From JTS-RE37 sp041744575 (lineage in GTDB: Bacteria; Bacteroidota; Bacteroidia; Flavobacteriales; Flavobacteriaceae), in the NCBI GenBank assembly GCA_041744575.1, contig JBGTKP010000054.1, forward strand, positions 124,001 to 188,000: DNA of 64,000 bases, written 5' to 3'. Under the pieces are notes generated by a model that saw only the letters and a program-made list of their open reading frames with translations, made no database searches and had not been told where the DNA came from. The position numbers were made by a program, and so were the translations under genes. Positions 1 through 9,214 of this stretch are shown piece by piece (within the stretch, counting starts at the first letter, position 1; each line of letters starts with the position of its first letter).

Positions 1-182
1 CTCTTGGGGGTCTAGGAAGCCGGGAGGTGGTATTTTATTATGGTGCCAGTTGGCTGGGCCTGAACGCCACTTCTTCTGTAACCGTAAGTATGGTTTTCTT
101 TTTGATCACCGCCCTCGTTTCCCTGGCCGGCATCCTATATCACATCAAAAGGCCAAAACTAGTGCTGGCTGCAGATCAATAG
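1..182 (+). CDS. C-terminal fragment of a flippase-like integral membrane protein (YbhN/AglD-type)
   Basis: Only the last 59 codons are inside the window; the reading frame begins at base 3 and ends at a TAG at 180-182. The fragment reads GGLGSREVVFYYG near its start, followed by a hydrophobic helix and a short basic tail. A GG-x-G-x-RE motif ahead of a final membrane helix is characteristic of the lysylphosphatidylglycerol synthase transmembrane / UPF0104 family, which moves lipid-linked compounds across membranes. Its stop codon overlaps the 3' end of the convergent glycosyltransferase gene by 7 bp. Family assignment from so short a tail is tentative. Confidence 0.55.
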   Translation, partial: LGGLGSREVVFYYGASWLGLNATSSVTVSMVFFLITALVSLAGILYHIKRPKLVLAADQ

Positions 183-1834
183 AGATGAATGAGATGCATT
201 TTTTCAAGGACTTTCTTTCGAGTGGAAGGGTCCATAAATCTTGCCTGGAGCCGGGTAATCCGAAACTGGTCAACTGTGAACTGCTTATTCCAGTCAAGAC
301 CGTAGGCTTTTAATGAGGTCAGTTCCGCATCATTGATATAAACCCAAATATCCCGTTGATCCTCGATCTGGCTGAGTGAAGAGAGGATCACCGGCTTCTT
401 GTTATAAAAATCGAGCGACCAGCTGTGATCAGATGATATTTTATATATTTTGTCAACCGGGATACCCTCTCTGGCAACTATTTCTGACATTGATGAACCG
501 GCCTGATACTTCAACAAGGAAGGATAAAAATGCAGGTTGAGTACCGCATTTAACAATACCGAGCTACAAACGGCCACTGTAAGGATCCTAACGTAAGCGG
601 TCCCCCGTTTGAGGCTGAAATAAAGTATCGTTATAAAAAGCAGGACCTTCCAAATATAATTCAATGGATTTTCAGAATTAAATACAACGAAGCAAATGAG
701 CGCTGAAACGATAGCGTAAAGAAACAGGATCCCGAATTGAACCACCAAAATCCTTTTCAGAACCTTAGATCTTCCAAACCGGTTCAGGTTATAGAGGTAG
801 GAAGCAGTAAGTAATGCGAATAAAGGGATGATTATATTCAGATAATGCGGTAACTTGAACTGTGCAAAACTAATGATGGCAAAGATAAGTGTAACTCCTC
901 CCAGCGTTAAAAATTCATACTTTGAATTGAATGTAAAATGTAGTTTTACAAAAGTCCGCACTTTGGTCCAATAAGAAAGAATTCCAACTATTGTCCAGGG
1001 CAGGAGGACCCAAAGGAAGGTATGAAAGAAAAAGAAATAATCACTGCTGTTCTTCCCGATCCCTTCCCCGCTAAGACGCTCAAAACTTTGTTCCCAGAAG
1101 ATAAATAACAGCCCGCTCCTGTGGTTACGGCCCCGGATGATCACTTCGGGGTGCAGATCGAATTGTACATAGTATGCATATAGCACGGGCGAAATGGTAA
1201 GAAGGAAAATGAGAGCGGCAAGCAACCAATGTACCCGCAGCAGAACTCGCCACTTTCGGGTATAAGTTAAATGGCACAACAGGGGCAGCCCAATAACAAG
1301 AAGGGCAATCTGTCCTTTGGTTGCAAAAGCCATCCCCGCGGCAAAAGCACCAATCAGCAGGTGCCTTGTGGAATTTTTCTCTATAAACACAGCAATCTGC
1401 CAGATAGCCAGAATGGTAAAGCCGGTAAGAACGGCATCCGTGCGGACATCAATAGCAGCAAGGACGATGGTCTGAGCTGAAAGGAAGATCAGCGAAGCCA
1501 ATTTTCCGACTTGTTTGTTGTATAATAAGGTACCCAGGCCATAACAACTATAGGCTCCAAGGAAAATTGAAAGGATACCCGGAATTCTGTAAGCCCAGTC
1601 TTGGATCCCGAATATCTGATACGAAAGTGCAGCAAGCCAAAAATGCATATGTGGTTTATCAAGGTATGGTTCCGGGCCTTTAAATAAATGCAGGAAATCG
1701 TTCTCCTGTACCATTCTCATCGCCATAACGGCAAACTGAGCAGAGTCATTTTCCATAAGAGGAACAAAGATGCCCGTGGCATATACGATACAGAGGAGGA
1801 GTAATAAGAACCAATACCGGATACTTGGGATCAT
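176..1834 (-). CDS. ArnT/PMT-like glycosyltransferase family 39 membrane protein
   Basis: A 552-residue integral membrane protein with about ten hydrophobic segments. Residues 28-31 (E-N-D-S) and the motif YLDKPHMHFW around residues 57-66 match the conserved acidic loops of GT39 enzymes, which transfer a sugar from a polyprenyl-phosphate donor to lipid A, protein or another acceptor on the periplasmic face. The start is the ATG at 1834, which overlaps the stop of the upstream PAP2 gene as ATGA; a longer in-frame reading to 2008 lies inside PAP2 and is rejected. Coupling with a PAP2 phosphatase suggests undecaprenyl-phosphate-dependent envelope modification. Acceptor unknown. Confidence 0.85.
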   Translation of the reverse strand: MIPSIRYWFLLLLLCIVYATGIFVPLMENDSAQFAVMAMRMVQENDFLHLFKGPEPYLDKPHMHFWLAALSYQIFGIQDWAYRIPGILSIFLGAYSCYGLGTLLYNKQVGKLASLIFLSAQTIVLAAIDVRTDAVLTGFTILAIWQIAVFIEKNSTRHLLIGAFAAGMAFATKGQIALLVIGLPLLCHLTYTRKWRVLLRVHWLLAALIFLLTISPVLYAYYVQFDLHPEVIIRGRNHRSGLLFIFWEQSFERLSGEGIGKNSSDYFFFFHTFLWVLLPWTIVGILSYWTKVRTFVKLHFTFNSKYEFLTLGGVTLIFAIISFAQFKLPHYLNIIIPLFALLTASYLYNLNRFGRSKVLKRILVVQFGILFLYAIVSALICFVVFNSENPLNYIWKVLLFITILYFSLKRGTAYVRILTVAVCSSVLLNAVLNLHFYPSLLKYQAGSSMSEIVAREGIPVDKIYKISSDHSWSLDFYNKKPVILSSLSQIEDQRDIWVYINDAELTSLKAYGLDWNKQFTVDQFRITRLQARFMDPSTRKKVLEKMHLIHLY

Positions 1835-2400
1835 ATGTGGTATTTGTGAATAAATAATTGGTACAATCTGGAGAATAACCAGCCAAATACAAGTCCGGTA
1901 ATAATACCAGCTATTACATCCCCGGGAAAGTGAACCCCCAAAAATATCCTGCTGCAGGCTACCAGGAAGGCCCAAAGGAGAAGCAGCACTCCCGGCAAGG
2001 CCCACCATGACTTAAGAAGGTGGGTAAAGAATAAAGCAACCGCCATAGTGTTGGATGCGTGAGCTGAATAAAAACCGAATCTTCCCCCACAGGTATCTTT
2101 TACCAGTCGCATCAGCGGAGCGACCTCGGTGTCAAAACATGGCCTAAGTCGTTGAAAACCATTCTTAAAAAAATTAGCCAGCTGATCTGTCATCGTCACC
2201 ATAATGGCCACTGCCACCATGACAACAATGGTACGCCGCAATCCCAATTGTTTCAGACAAAAGAAGAATAACAGGATGTAAAGGGGAATGGCGCTCCATT
2301 TATTGCTTAAAAGCAACCAGAAATTATCCCAGCTTTGATTGCCCGAGGTATTGACAAGGAGAAATAGTTCCCGATCCCAATGTATAAGCTCATCCAGCAT
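1831..2400 (-). CDS. PAP2-family membrane phosphatase
   Basis: A 189-residue membrane protein with all three PAP2 motifs: K79-x6-R86-P87, the S112-A-H114 motif within YSAHASN, and S150-R151-x5-H157-x3-D161. The family removes phosphate from lipid phosphates such as undecaprenyl diphosphate or phosphatidate. The start at 2400 is chosen because it is preceded by GGAGGACAGG, one of the few clear Shine-Dalgarno-like sequences here; it overlaps the end of the upstream small gene by 11 bp and its own stop overlaps the GT39 start. The tight overlap points to translational coupling and a shared lipid-carrier substrate, which is inference. Confidence 0.9.
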   Translation of the reverse strand: MLDELIHWDRELFLLVNTSGNQSWDNFWLLLSNKWSAIPLYILLFFFCLKQLGLRRTIVVMVAVAIMVTMTDQLANFFKNGFQRLRPCFDTEVAPLMRLVKDTCGGRFGFYSAHASNTMAVALFFTHLLKSWWALPGVLLLLWAFLVACSRIFLGVHFPGDVIAGIITGLVFGWLFSRLYQLFIHKYHI

Positions 2401-2629
2401 CCTGTCCTCCATATCTGGAAACTTCCCTGTCATAGAAGGCAGTGGCAAGCTGTATCAGTTCCGCTGCCTGATCTTCCAGTTCACGGATGTCCTCCTCAGT
2501 GAAATCTTCCACCCATTCCACCTCATCATCTTCAAGATTGAGAATAAACCTGGGAAATTCTGTGTGTACAATATAAATCGCTTCGGGATGATCTGTGTTG
2601 TCTCCTAAAATAAATTTTGGCAAGTTCAT
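2390..2629 (-). CDS. Small acidic conserved hypothetical protein
   Basis: A 79-residue acidic protein with no signal peptide or membrane segment. The N-terminal half reads LPKFILGDNTDHPE and the central part is rich in Asp and Glu (DDEVEWVEDFTEED), followed by a predicted amphipathic helix. Proteins of this size and pattern are familiar as conserved hypotheticals of Flavobacteriia. It is the first gene of a three-gene overlapping set with PAP2 and the GT39-type enzyme. Function unknown. Confidence 0.75.
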   Translation of the reverse strand: MNLPKFILGDNTDHPEAIYIVHTEFPRFILNLEDDEVEWVEDFTEEDIRELEDQAAELIQLATAFYDREVSRYGGQDAG

Positions 2630-2738
2630 TGTCTGTCTCTACTTAATTACAGGATATCCTAAGAACCATACAGCCCCGGTGCGCCCGCGTTTCCGGAAAG
2701 TCCCCGGGAGATTGCCAGAGCTTTGTGGATACTGAAAG

Positions 2739-4121
2739 TCATAATTTCGCCGCCGGAAGCTGCAGCATACGTTTGCTCATAAAATCAAACCGAAGATACA
2801 ACATAATTGCCGATGACGTTAATCCCGCAAGAAGTCCCAGCCAGATCCCGGTACTTTCCATTTCTGTATACAATCCGAGGTAAAAACTAATGGGGAAACC
2901 AATAAGCCAGTAGGAAATAAAGGTGATCAGTGTTGGAATCCTGACATCCTGAAGACCCCGTAAAGCCCCAAGAATGACTACTTGCAGGCCATCTGAAATC
3001 TGGAAGAATGCAGCCACGAGGAGAAGTTGCGCGGCGAGTCCCACTACTTCCAGATTGTCTGCTTGGTGGCTGAGGTCATGAACATCAAGATAAATGGTCG
3101 GGAACCAATAACGACCAATTAAAAAGAGACAGGCAAAAACAATCTGGAATATGAGGGTTAGCAAAAATATGGATTGCGCGATGCGACGAAGCTCCTTAAA
3201 ATTCCCCAAGCCCTTCTGATTTCCAACCCGGATCATAGCTGCCACTCCGAGTCCCATCCCGAACATAAATGTCATGCTGCTTAGATTAAGGGCAATTTGA
3301 TTTGCCGCCTGCGGGTTTTTTCCAAGGACACCACTAAGCCAGATAGCCCCGGTAAATACCCCAACCTCAAAAAACATCTGGAGGGAGGAGGGAAATCCAA
3401 GGTCAAAGATTTTCTTTAATACACGTGTATCAATTTTTGTGAGATGCAGTCTGGTAATATAATAGCGAAACTTTTTTCTACCCTTCATCAGGATCCATAA
3501 AAAAATCAGCATGACTATTCGTGCAGCAAGGGTACCGATAGCTGCACCAATGATGCCAAGTTCAGGGAAACCGAAGGTGCCAAATATCAGGAGGTAATTG
3601 ATAAGGATGTTTACGGTGTTCGAAAGGATGGTCGCATACATGGGATATTTTGTATGCGAAAGACCTTCGGAGAATTGTTTGAGGGCCTGGAACATGACCA
3701 GAGGTACCAGGGAGAAAGCTACCAAATCGAGATATGGAATGGCCAGTTCTACAACTTCCAAGGGCTGGTCCATCAGATACATTAAGGGCTTTGCCAGAAG
3801 GATCAGAAGAAAAAGTATCAGGCCAAGAAGGGTACAGAGAATCATCCCATGCTTAAAAGCATTTTTTCCATCGGCTCTTTTTCCTGCACCATCCGCCTCT
3901 GCTACCAACGGCGTAATGGCTGTGGAAAAACCAATCCCGATGGACATCGCAACAAAGACAAAACTATTCCCCAACGATACTGCAGCGAGTTCAGCGGTTC
4001 CAAGCTGCCCTACCATGATATTGTCAGCAAAAATGACAAAGGTATGTCCAAGCATCCCCAGGATGACAGGGACTGCGAGTTTGATGTTATAATAAAATTC
4101 CTTAGTGTATTGCCGTAACAA
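2739..4121 (-). CDS. MATE family efflux transporter
   Basis: A 12-helix multidrug and toxic-compound extrusion antiporter of about 460 residues, in the usual MATE size range. The N-terminal block GMLGHTFVIFADNIMVGQLG and LGNSFVFVAMSIGIGFSTA are typical of the family in Flavobacteriia. An ATG-started reading to 4274 would add 51 uncharacteristic residues and overlap the mazG end by 32 bp. I prefer the TTG at 4121 because a TATCTTTG promoter box lies at 4142-4149, inside the putative extension, and because homologues I know begin near the QYTKEF block. The start remains uncertain. Confidence 0.88.
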   Translation of the reverse strand: MLRQYTKEFYYNIKLAVPVILGMLGHTFVIFADNIMVGQLGTAELAAVSLGNSFVFVAMSIGIGFSTAITPLVAEADGAGKRADGKNAFKHGMILCTLLGLILFLLILLAKPLMYLMDQPLEVVELAIPYLDLVAFSLVPLVMFQALKQFSEGLSHTKYPMYATILSNTVNILINYLLIFGTFGFPELGIIGAAIGTLAARIVMLIFLWILMKGRKKFRYYITRLHLTKIDTRVLKKIFDLGFPSSLQMFFEVGVFTGAIWLSGVLGKNPQAANQIALNLSSMTFMFGMGLGVAAMIRVGNQKGLGNFKELRRIAQSIFLLTLIFQIVFACLFLIGRYWFPTIYLDVHDLSHQADNLEVVGLAAQLLLVAAFFQISDGLQVVILGALRGLQDVRIPTLITFISYWLIGFPISFYLGLYTEMESTGIWLGLLAGLTSSAIMLYLRFDFMSKRMLQLPAAKL

Positions 4122-4141
4122 GGCGCCGATTTTAAAAGCGC

Positions 4142-4149
4142 CAAAGATA
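4142..4149 (-). promoter_or_regulatory. Candidate Bacteroidota -7 box (TATCTTTG) for the MATE gene
   Basis: Reading on the minus strand, TATCTTTG matches the TAnnTTTG consensus used by the Bacteroidota housekeeping sigma factor. A start of transcription about 7 nt downstream would fall just ahead of the TTG at 4121 and downstream of the longer ATG at 4274. No well-spaced upstream TTG element was found, so this is a partial match. Confidence 0.45.
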
Positions 4150-4242
4150 CCGGGTTTGATTTTATTTTGCGCTAAAAAAATCCCACAAACCGTGCGAATC
4201 AGCGGAAAGGTGGGAAGATGATGTTGAAGTCCTTTTGAAAGC

Positions 4243-5016
4243 TTATAATTTCTTTGCTTCTTCCCAAAAAACATCCATTTCCGCCAGGGTCATATCCTTC
4301 AGGGATTTCCCGATTTCCTTCGCTTTGGCCTCGAGATATTGAAATCGCCTGATAAATTTTTTGTTGGTGCGTTCCAGGGCATTTTCAGGATTTATTTTCA
4401 GAAATCTGCCGTAGTTCACAAGGGAAAAAAGCACATCCCCGAACTCAGCTTCCATTTCTGATATTCTTCCCGCTTCCAGTTCCAACTGCAACTCATGTAA
4501 TTCCTCCTGAACTTTAAGGAAAACCTGTGCAGGATGGTCCCAATCGAAACCTACCCCGGAGACCTTCTCTTGTATCCTGTTCGCCTTTACCAACGCAGGA
4601 AGACTGGAAGGTACACCTTCGAGCACGCTCTTTTTGCCTTCCTTTAATTTTATATTCTCCCAATTCTTTTTTACTTCTTCTTCATCTTCCACCTTCAGAC
4701 CTGCATAAATATGGGGATGGCGAGCGATTAATTTTTCACAAATAGCTTCGCAAACGTCTGCCATATCAAAATCGCCGGTTTCCGAAGCAATACGGGCATA
4801 AAAGACCAGATGTAAAAGAAGATCGCCCAGTTCGTTTTTTATTTCGACCATATCCTTTTCGAGAATCGCATCACCCAACTCGTAAGTTTCTTCAATTGTC
4901 AGGTGCCTCAGGCTTTCCATGGTCTGCTTTCTGTCCCAAGGGCATTGGGTACGTAAATCATCCATAATGGTTAAAAGCCGGTCAAAGGCCTGTAACTGGG
5001 TTTCTCTTGAATTCAT
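4243..5016 (-). CDS. mazG: Nucleoside triphosphate pyrophosphohydrolase MazG
   Basis: A 257-residue protein with two MazG domains. It hydrolyses nucleoside triphosphates to monophosphates and pyrophosphate, cleaning the nucleotide pool. The first domain shows CPWDRKQT near residue 25, EExxE (residues 42-46) and ELGD (62-65), the metal-binding acidic motifs; the second repeats the pattern around residues 180-220. The start at 5016 (MNSRETQLQAF) fits homologues; an upstream in-frame ATG at 5049 would lie inside the promoter. It is divergent from the DUF1080 gene. Confidence 0.95.
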   Translation of the reverse strand: MNSRETQLQAFDRLLTIMDDLRTQCPWDRKQTMESLRHLTIEETYELGDAILEKDMVEIKNELGDLLLHLVFYARIASETGDFDMADVCEAICEKLIARHPHIYAGLKVEDEEEVKKNWENIKLKEGKKSVLEGVPSSLPALVKANRIQEKVSGVGFDWDHPAQVFLKVQEELHELQLELEAGRISEMEAEFGDVLFSLVNYGRFLKINPENALERTNKKFIRRFQYLEAKAKEIGKSLKDMTLAEMDVFWEEAKKL

Positions 5017-5030
5017 AGGAGGATTTCGGA

Positions 5031-5063
5031 CAAAAATACAAATCATCAATCTACCTGATCCAA
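5031..5063 (-). promoter_or_regulatory. Candidate Bacteroidota promoter for mazG
   Basis: On the minus strand TTG at 5063-5061 is followed after 22 nt by TATTTTTG at 5038-5031, a fit to the TTG-N(17-23)-TAnnTTTG consensus. The expected transcript start is about 5024, leaving a short leader before the ATG at 5016. This supports the shorter mazG start. Confidence 0.6.
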
Positions 5064-5156
5064 ATAATGATGAATTATAATAACACGGGCCAGGACTTAT
5101 ATACTTCCTTCACTATTTTTATTACCTTACCGTACTCTATTATGGCAGGGGTTCCT

Positions 5157-5993
5157 ATGACTATACATCTCTATACTCTTTATTTTTATTTACTGTCAAT
5201 TTGGCCAGGACCCTCCATCCCGCCTGTACACCATCCTACCAATACACTGCATACTAGCACTTCCCCGGAATGGACCTCCATTTTTAACGGTAAGGACCTG
5301 AAGGGATGGAGTGTTAAAATTGCAGGCTATCCCCTCGGGGAGAATTTTGGTAATACCTTCAGGGTAAAAGACAGCATCCTGAGCATTAGATATGACGCCT
5401 ATCTCCCGGAATTTAAGAATCGATTCGGAGCGATTTATTTTGACCGTGAACTGACTGCATACAGATTGCGTCTGGAATACAGATTTTTAGGGGAAACGGC
5501 ACCGGGGGCTCCGGATTGGGGGTATCGAGACAGCGGAGTGCAGTTTCATTCACAACCACCATCCACTGTGTCACAGGATCAACAATTTCCTGTTTGCCTG
5601 GAATATAATCTTCATGGAGGAGATGGATCCGGGGAACGGCCTACCGGGGAAATCTGCGCCAATGGGATGTTCGTCGAGATAGAAGGAAAAAGGAATGGTT
5701 CTTATTGTACGCCGCCCACTCTCAAAAAAACCTTTCATGGAGACCAGTGGGTTACTTTGGAAATTGATGTTACCGATAGCCTCATTACCCATTATGCCAA
5801 TGGGGAAGAAATACTCCACTATCAAAATCCCGTTTACGATACTGTAAATGAAGTTTCCAGGAAGTTTTTGAATACGGATGAGCTGGTGGTAAGGAGCGGT
5901 TATCTTTCACTTCAGTCGAATAGTCATCCCGTTGATTTCAGGAGAATCGAGTTAATGGAATACCCGGTGAATAAAAATGATGTACAAGAGTAA
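5157..5993 (+). CDS. Secreted DUF1080 (3-keto-disaccharide hydrolase-like) protein
   Basis: About 278 residues. After a hydrophobic N-terminus comes WTSIFNGKDLKGW, the hallmark opening of DUF1080 (Pfam PF06439), a concanavalin-like beta-sandwich. Members act on 3-keto-glycosides as hydrolases or lyases. The body keeps the family pattern: a strand with LRLEYRFLG, then DWGYRDSGVQFHSQ and the C-terminal FRRIEL strand. Three in-frame ATGs (5067, 5142, 5157) are possible; I chose 5157, which gives the shortest hydrophobic leader and follows an AGGGG stretch. It is the first gene of the plus-strand run and is followed 27 bp later by the GlcG-like gene. Confidence 0.82.
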   Translation: MTIHLYTLYFYLLSIWPGPSIPPVHHPTNTLHTSTSPEWTSIFNGKDLKGWSVKIAGYPLGENFGNTFRVKDSILSIRYDAYLPEFKNRFGAIYFDRELTAYRLRLEYRFLGETAPGAPDWGYRDSGVQFHSQPPSTVSQDQQFPVCLEYNLHGGDGSGERPTGEICANGMFVEIEGKRNGSYCTPPTLKKTFHGDQWVTLEIDVTDSLITHYANGEEILHYQNPVYDTVNEVSRKFLNTDELVVRSGYLSLQSNSHPVDFRRIELMEYPVNKNDVQE

Positions 5994-6020
5994 CGGCCAT
6001 ACTAAAAAGTAAACCCTACA

Positions 6021-6467
6021 ATGAATAAGATTGAACTACTTGAAGCCATTGAAAGAGTGTATGCGTCCATTGAACAGCAAATTCCTGGATATATGGCCAA
6101 TCCGGAGGATCGATCCATTTCGGATGGCAATGTAGCCATCTGCATGATTGATAAGCAAGGGCAGGTGTACGGAAAGATGTATGGGAATGACGCTATCCGG
6201 CGGAGATCCTTTTACAGAATAGCATGGATCAAGGCAAGTCAGGTATGGATCACCGGCCGCAAAACGGGGCAATTTGAGGAATTGGTATTTGCCGGCAAAC
6301 TCGACGACAAGCAATTTGGAATCGAAAGACCTGACTTTATTGGCTGGGAAGGGGGCCAGCCAATACAATTGGGAGAGGTTGATATGGCGGTAGGTTTCAG
6401 TGGATTGCGCGGAGTGAACGATCTTGAAATAGTTGTGAATGCCTTTCATGATGCAATGAAAAGATAA
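6021..6467 (+). CDS. GlcG/HbpS-like (DUF336) protein
   Basis: A 148-residue cytoplasmic-looking protein. The central AWIKASQVWITGRKTGQF helix and the C-terminal VDMAVGFSGLRGVNDLEIV segment resemble the heme-binding HbpS / GlcG fold (PF03928), in which a glycine-rich loop precedes the last helix. Members bind heme or small ligands or accompany oxidation pathways; the precise role is unclear. No signal peptide is visible, unlike most neighbours. It follows the DUF1080 gene by 27 bp and is separated from the next gene by 177 bp with no obvious consensus promoter. Confidence 0.7.
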   Translation: MNKIELLEAIERVYASIEQQIPGYMANPEDRSISDGNVAICMIDKQGQVYGKMYGNDAIRRRSFYRIAWIKASQVWITGRKTGQFEELVFAGKLDDKQFGIERPDFIGWEGGQPIQLGEVDMAVGFSGLRGVNDLEIVVNAFHDAMKR

Positions 6468-6644
6468 TACAGGCTATCATTTCCTGGATGGCCATCTAGC
6501 ATGATTACCCTATGGAAAGCGATATGGCGCTGTGTGTCCCGCGGTAACAAATTTTAAGGAAGCGCGGTTTGATTAGTGCAGAAGGCATGGCCTCCGGATG
6601 TTACGTGACTTGTTTAAATTTAAATGACCGAAATTTAAAAACTT

Positions 6645-8135
6645 ATGAAGAAAGTGATTTCGACAACCATTTTTACTGCGGGGGTTTTAAGCGCATTATC
6701 CTGCGCAGTGTTGGAAAATCCCGGAATCTTCGAGGCCAACCGGGATATCGGGGAGGTAAAGCATCCCGGAAAAGTTGTGTTCAACCCGGCTGACAGTAGC
6801 TATACTGTTTCAGGAAGCGGAACCAATATGTGGTTTGAAACCGATGAATTTCACTTTGTATATAAAAAGGTATCAGGGGATGTTTCTCTGGCCGCCGACA
6901 TTGAATGGCTGAACGACGGAGTGGATCCGCATAGGAAGGCCTGCCTGATCTTAAGGCAAAGTCTTGATCCGGACGCGGCCTATGCCGACGCAGCTGTACA
7001 TGGTGACGGCCTCACCTCCATCCAGTACCGCGAATCCAAAGGTGCCGCCACCCGTGAAGTCCGTGCCAATACGAACTCCCCCGGGAGGGTTAGGATCGAA
7101 AAAGAAGGGGATTATATCTCGATGTCGGTTGGCAGCGGGGGCGAAGATCTTGTCTCTTCAGGGGGAAGTTTTAAACTGGTCTTAAAATCCCCTTTTTACA
7201 TAGGTCTGGGGGTCTGTTCGCACAATCCGGAAGTCACTGAAACGGCAAGATTCAGCAATGTCATCATTGAGTCCCTTCCTCAGAAACCTGATTCTTTGAA
7301 AGAAGTGGAAAGCACCCTGGAAATTATCCCCATTTCTTCCTTTGACCGGAGGGTCGTATATCATACCAAAAGTCATATCGAAGCCCCAAACTGGTCACCG
7401 GATGGAAAGACACTGATTTTCAACAGCAAAGGGTCTTTGTTTAAAATACCGGTTGGTGGAGGTACGCCCGAAAAAATTCCAACGGGTTTCGCGAATAAAA
7501 TCAACAATGATCATGGTATTTCTCCGGATGGGACCATGATGGTCATCAGTGACCAGACGAAAACAGGGAAATCCCTGATCTATTCCTTTCCCATAGAGGG
7601 TGGAGAACCCAAAAACATTACACCTGAGGGACCCTCCTATTGGCATGGGTGGTCACCTGATGGAAAAATGCTGGCCTATTGTGCGGAGCGAAATGGGAAT
7701 TATGATATTTACACCATCCCGTTGGAGGGAGGAAAAGAAACCCGGCTTACTTCTGCCGAAGGCCTGGATGACGGACCGGATTATTCTCCGGACGGCCAGT
7801 ATATTTATTTTAATTCCACAAGAACAGGAACCATGCAAATATGGCGGATGAAGACAGATGGAAGTGATCAGGAACAAATTACTACCGATGAATTCAATGA
7901 TTGGTTCGCCCACCCCTCCCCCGACGGGAAATGGATTGCCTATGTGTCTTTTGGCACAGATGTCCCAAGCAACCAACACCCGCCGAATAAGGATGTCATG
8001 TTGCGGTTGATGGATCTTAAAACCAAAAAAGTAAGGGTCATGGCCAAATTATTCGGGGGTCAGGGCACTATCAATGTTCCTTCATGGTCACCTGATAGTC
8101 AGGAATTGGCTTTTGTCAGTTACAGGCTGAAATAG
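6645..8135 (+). CDS. Secreted TolB-like beta-propeller protein with N-terminal lectin-like domain
   Basis: A 496-residue exported protein. A hydrophobic N-terminus ends at ALSC (residue 20), a marginal lipobox. Residues about 25-210 resemble a DUF1349/concanavalin-like sandwich (WFETDEFHFVYKKVSGD, with a closing ARFSNVIIES strand). From residue 240 there are PD40/WD40-type repeats with WSPDGK, ISPDGT, YSPDGQ and PSPDGK motifs, as in TolB and dipeptidyl-peptidase propellers. There is no catalytic hydrolase domain, so it may bind a glycan or protein in the periplasm. It starts a run of seven genes with gaps of 1-41 bp. Confidence 0.8.
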   Translation: MKKVISTTIFTAGVLSALSCAVLENPGIFEANRDIGEVKHPGKVVFNPADSSYTVSGSGTNMWFETDEFHFVYKKVSGDVSLAADIEWLNDGVDPHRKACLILRQSLDPDAAYADAAVHGDGLTSIQYRESKGAATREVRANTNSPGRVRIEKEGDYISMSVGSGGEDLVSSGGSFKLVLKSPFYIGLGVCSHNPEVTETARFSNVIIESLPQKPDSLKEVESTLEIIPISSFDRRVVYHTKSHIEAPNWSPDGKTLIFNSKGSLFKIPVGGGTPEKIPTGFANKINNDHGISPDGTMMVISDQTKTGKSLIYSFPIEGGEPKNITPEGPSYWHGWSPDGKMLAYCAERNGNYDIYTIPLEGGKETRLTSAEGLDDGPDYSPDGQYIYFNSTRTGTMQIWRMKTDGSDQEQITTDEFNDWFAHPSPDGKWIAYVSFGTDVPSNQHPPNKDVMLRLMDLKTKKVRVMAKLFGGQGTINVPSWSPDSQELAFVSYRLK

Positions 8136-8176
8136 CCTGAGGAATTTGTATCCAACAATTTAATTTTCATAAAAAT

Positions 8177-9208
8177 ATGAAAGCCATTCAGAAAATATTC
8201 CAACGTTTCCTTGTAGTGATCTGCGTAGGTAATGTGATTGCCCAGGACATCTCAGATGAGGCAAATACTTTTCTCCAAACCCTTTCGGAAGATCTGAAGT
8301 CTGAAACTTTGTTTCCCCTGCAAGATGCGGAAAGATACAATTGGAATTTTGTGCCCATTGATCGTCAGGGGCCCACGTTTCATGACTTTAATGAAAGTCA
8401 GAAAAAAGCCGCGTTGTCCTTGCTCGCTGCCTGCCTGAGCAAGCAGGGCCTTAAAAAGACCATGGAAATACGCGAGCTTGAAAAAGTGCTTGTGATCATC
8501 GAGAAGAATTCATTTAAGATGCCTGACGGATCCGACGCAAGGGATCCTCTGAATTATCATTTCTGCATATTTGGAAATCCGTCCCCAACTTCGTTCTGGG
8601 GCTGGCGTTTTGAAGGCCATCACATTTCCCTCAACTTTACCTCCGGCGATGGCCGTATCCTTTCATCCACACCCTCCTTCCTGGGTTCAAATCCCGGGAT
8701 AGTCAAAATCGAAGAACAAAGGGGCAAGGAAGTACTTAAAAAAGAATCTTCCTATGGTTTTGAACTGGTCAATTCACTGGACGATTCCCAGTTAACCAAA
8801 GCCCGCTTTGACACCCAGGCCCCCAAGGAAATAATCACAGGAAACAACAGAAACGCGGAGGGAGTAGAGCAACTGGGAATATCTTTTGCATCCCTTACAT
8901 CGGAACAAAAAAAAGTATTTATGAAGCTCCTGGATGTATATATCGGGAATTACATCTTTGAATTTTCCGAGACTTTCAGGGAGAAAATCGTAAATGCCGG
9001 AGTTGAAAATCTGTTTTTTGCCTGGGCGGGCGGGTTGAAGGAAGGCTTGCCTCATTATTACCGGATACATGGCCCTACTCTGCTTATCGAGTTTGACAAT
9101 ATACAGAATGATGCCAATCATGTTCATACGGTCGTTAGAGACCTTACCAATGATTTTGCCGAAGATCTCCTGAAGAAGCACTACCAACTCGAACATCAGA
9201 AAATGTGA
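8177..9208 (+). CDS. Secreted DUF3500 family protein
   Basis: 343 residues with a signal peptide probably cleaved after residue 22 (VIA-QD). The family signature is present: FGNPSP, then WGWRFEGHHISLN near residues 138-151 and the C-terminal NHVHTVVRDLTNDFAED. DUF3500 proteins are uncharacterised secreted proteins; the conserved His, Arg and Asp residues hint at a hydrolase or metal site, but I know of no proven activity. It is embedded in the tight plus-strand run, 41 bp after the propeller gene and 6 bp before the aldo/keto reductase. Confidence 0.88.
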   Translation: MKAIQKIFQRFLVVICVGNVIAQDISDEANTFLQTLSEDLKSETLFPLQDAERYNWNFVPIDRQGPTFHDFNESQKKAALSLLAACLSKQGLKKTMEIRELEKVLVIIEKNSFKMPDGSDARDPLNYHFCIFGNPSPTSFWGWRFEGHHISLNFTSGDGRILSSTPSFLGSNPGIVKIEEQRGKEVLKKESSYGFELVNSLDDSQLTKARFDTQAPKEIITGNNRNAEGVEQLGISFASLTSEQKKVFMKLLDVYIGNYIFEFSETFREKIVNAGVENLFFAWAGGLKEGLPHYYRIHGPTLLIEFDNIQNDANHVHTVVRDLTNDFAEDLLKKHYQLEHQKM

Positions 9209-9214
9209 TTACTT

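Noticed and set aside
2339..2608. Plus-strand open frame over the small acidic protein gene
   Set aside because: It is antisense to two well-supported overlapping genes and has no domain or start signal.
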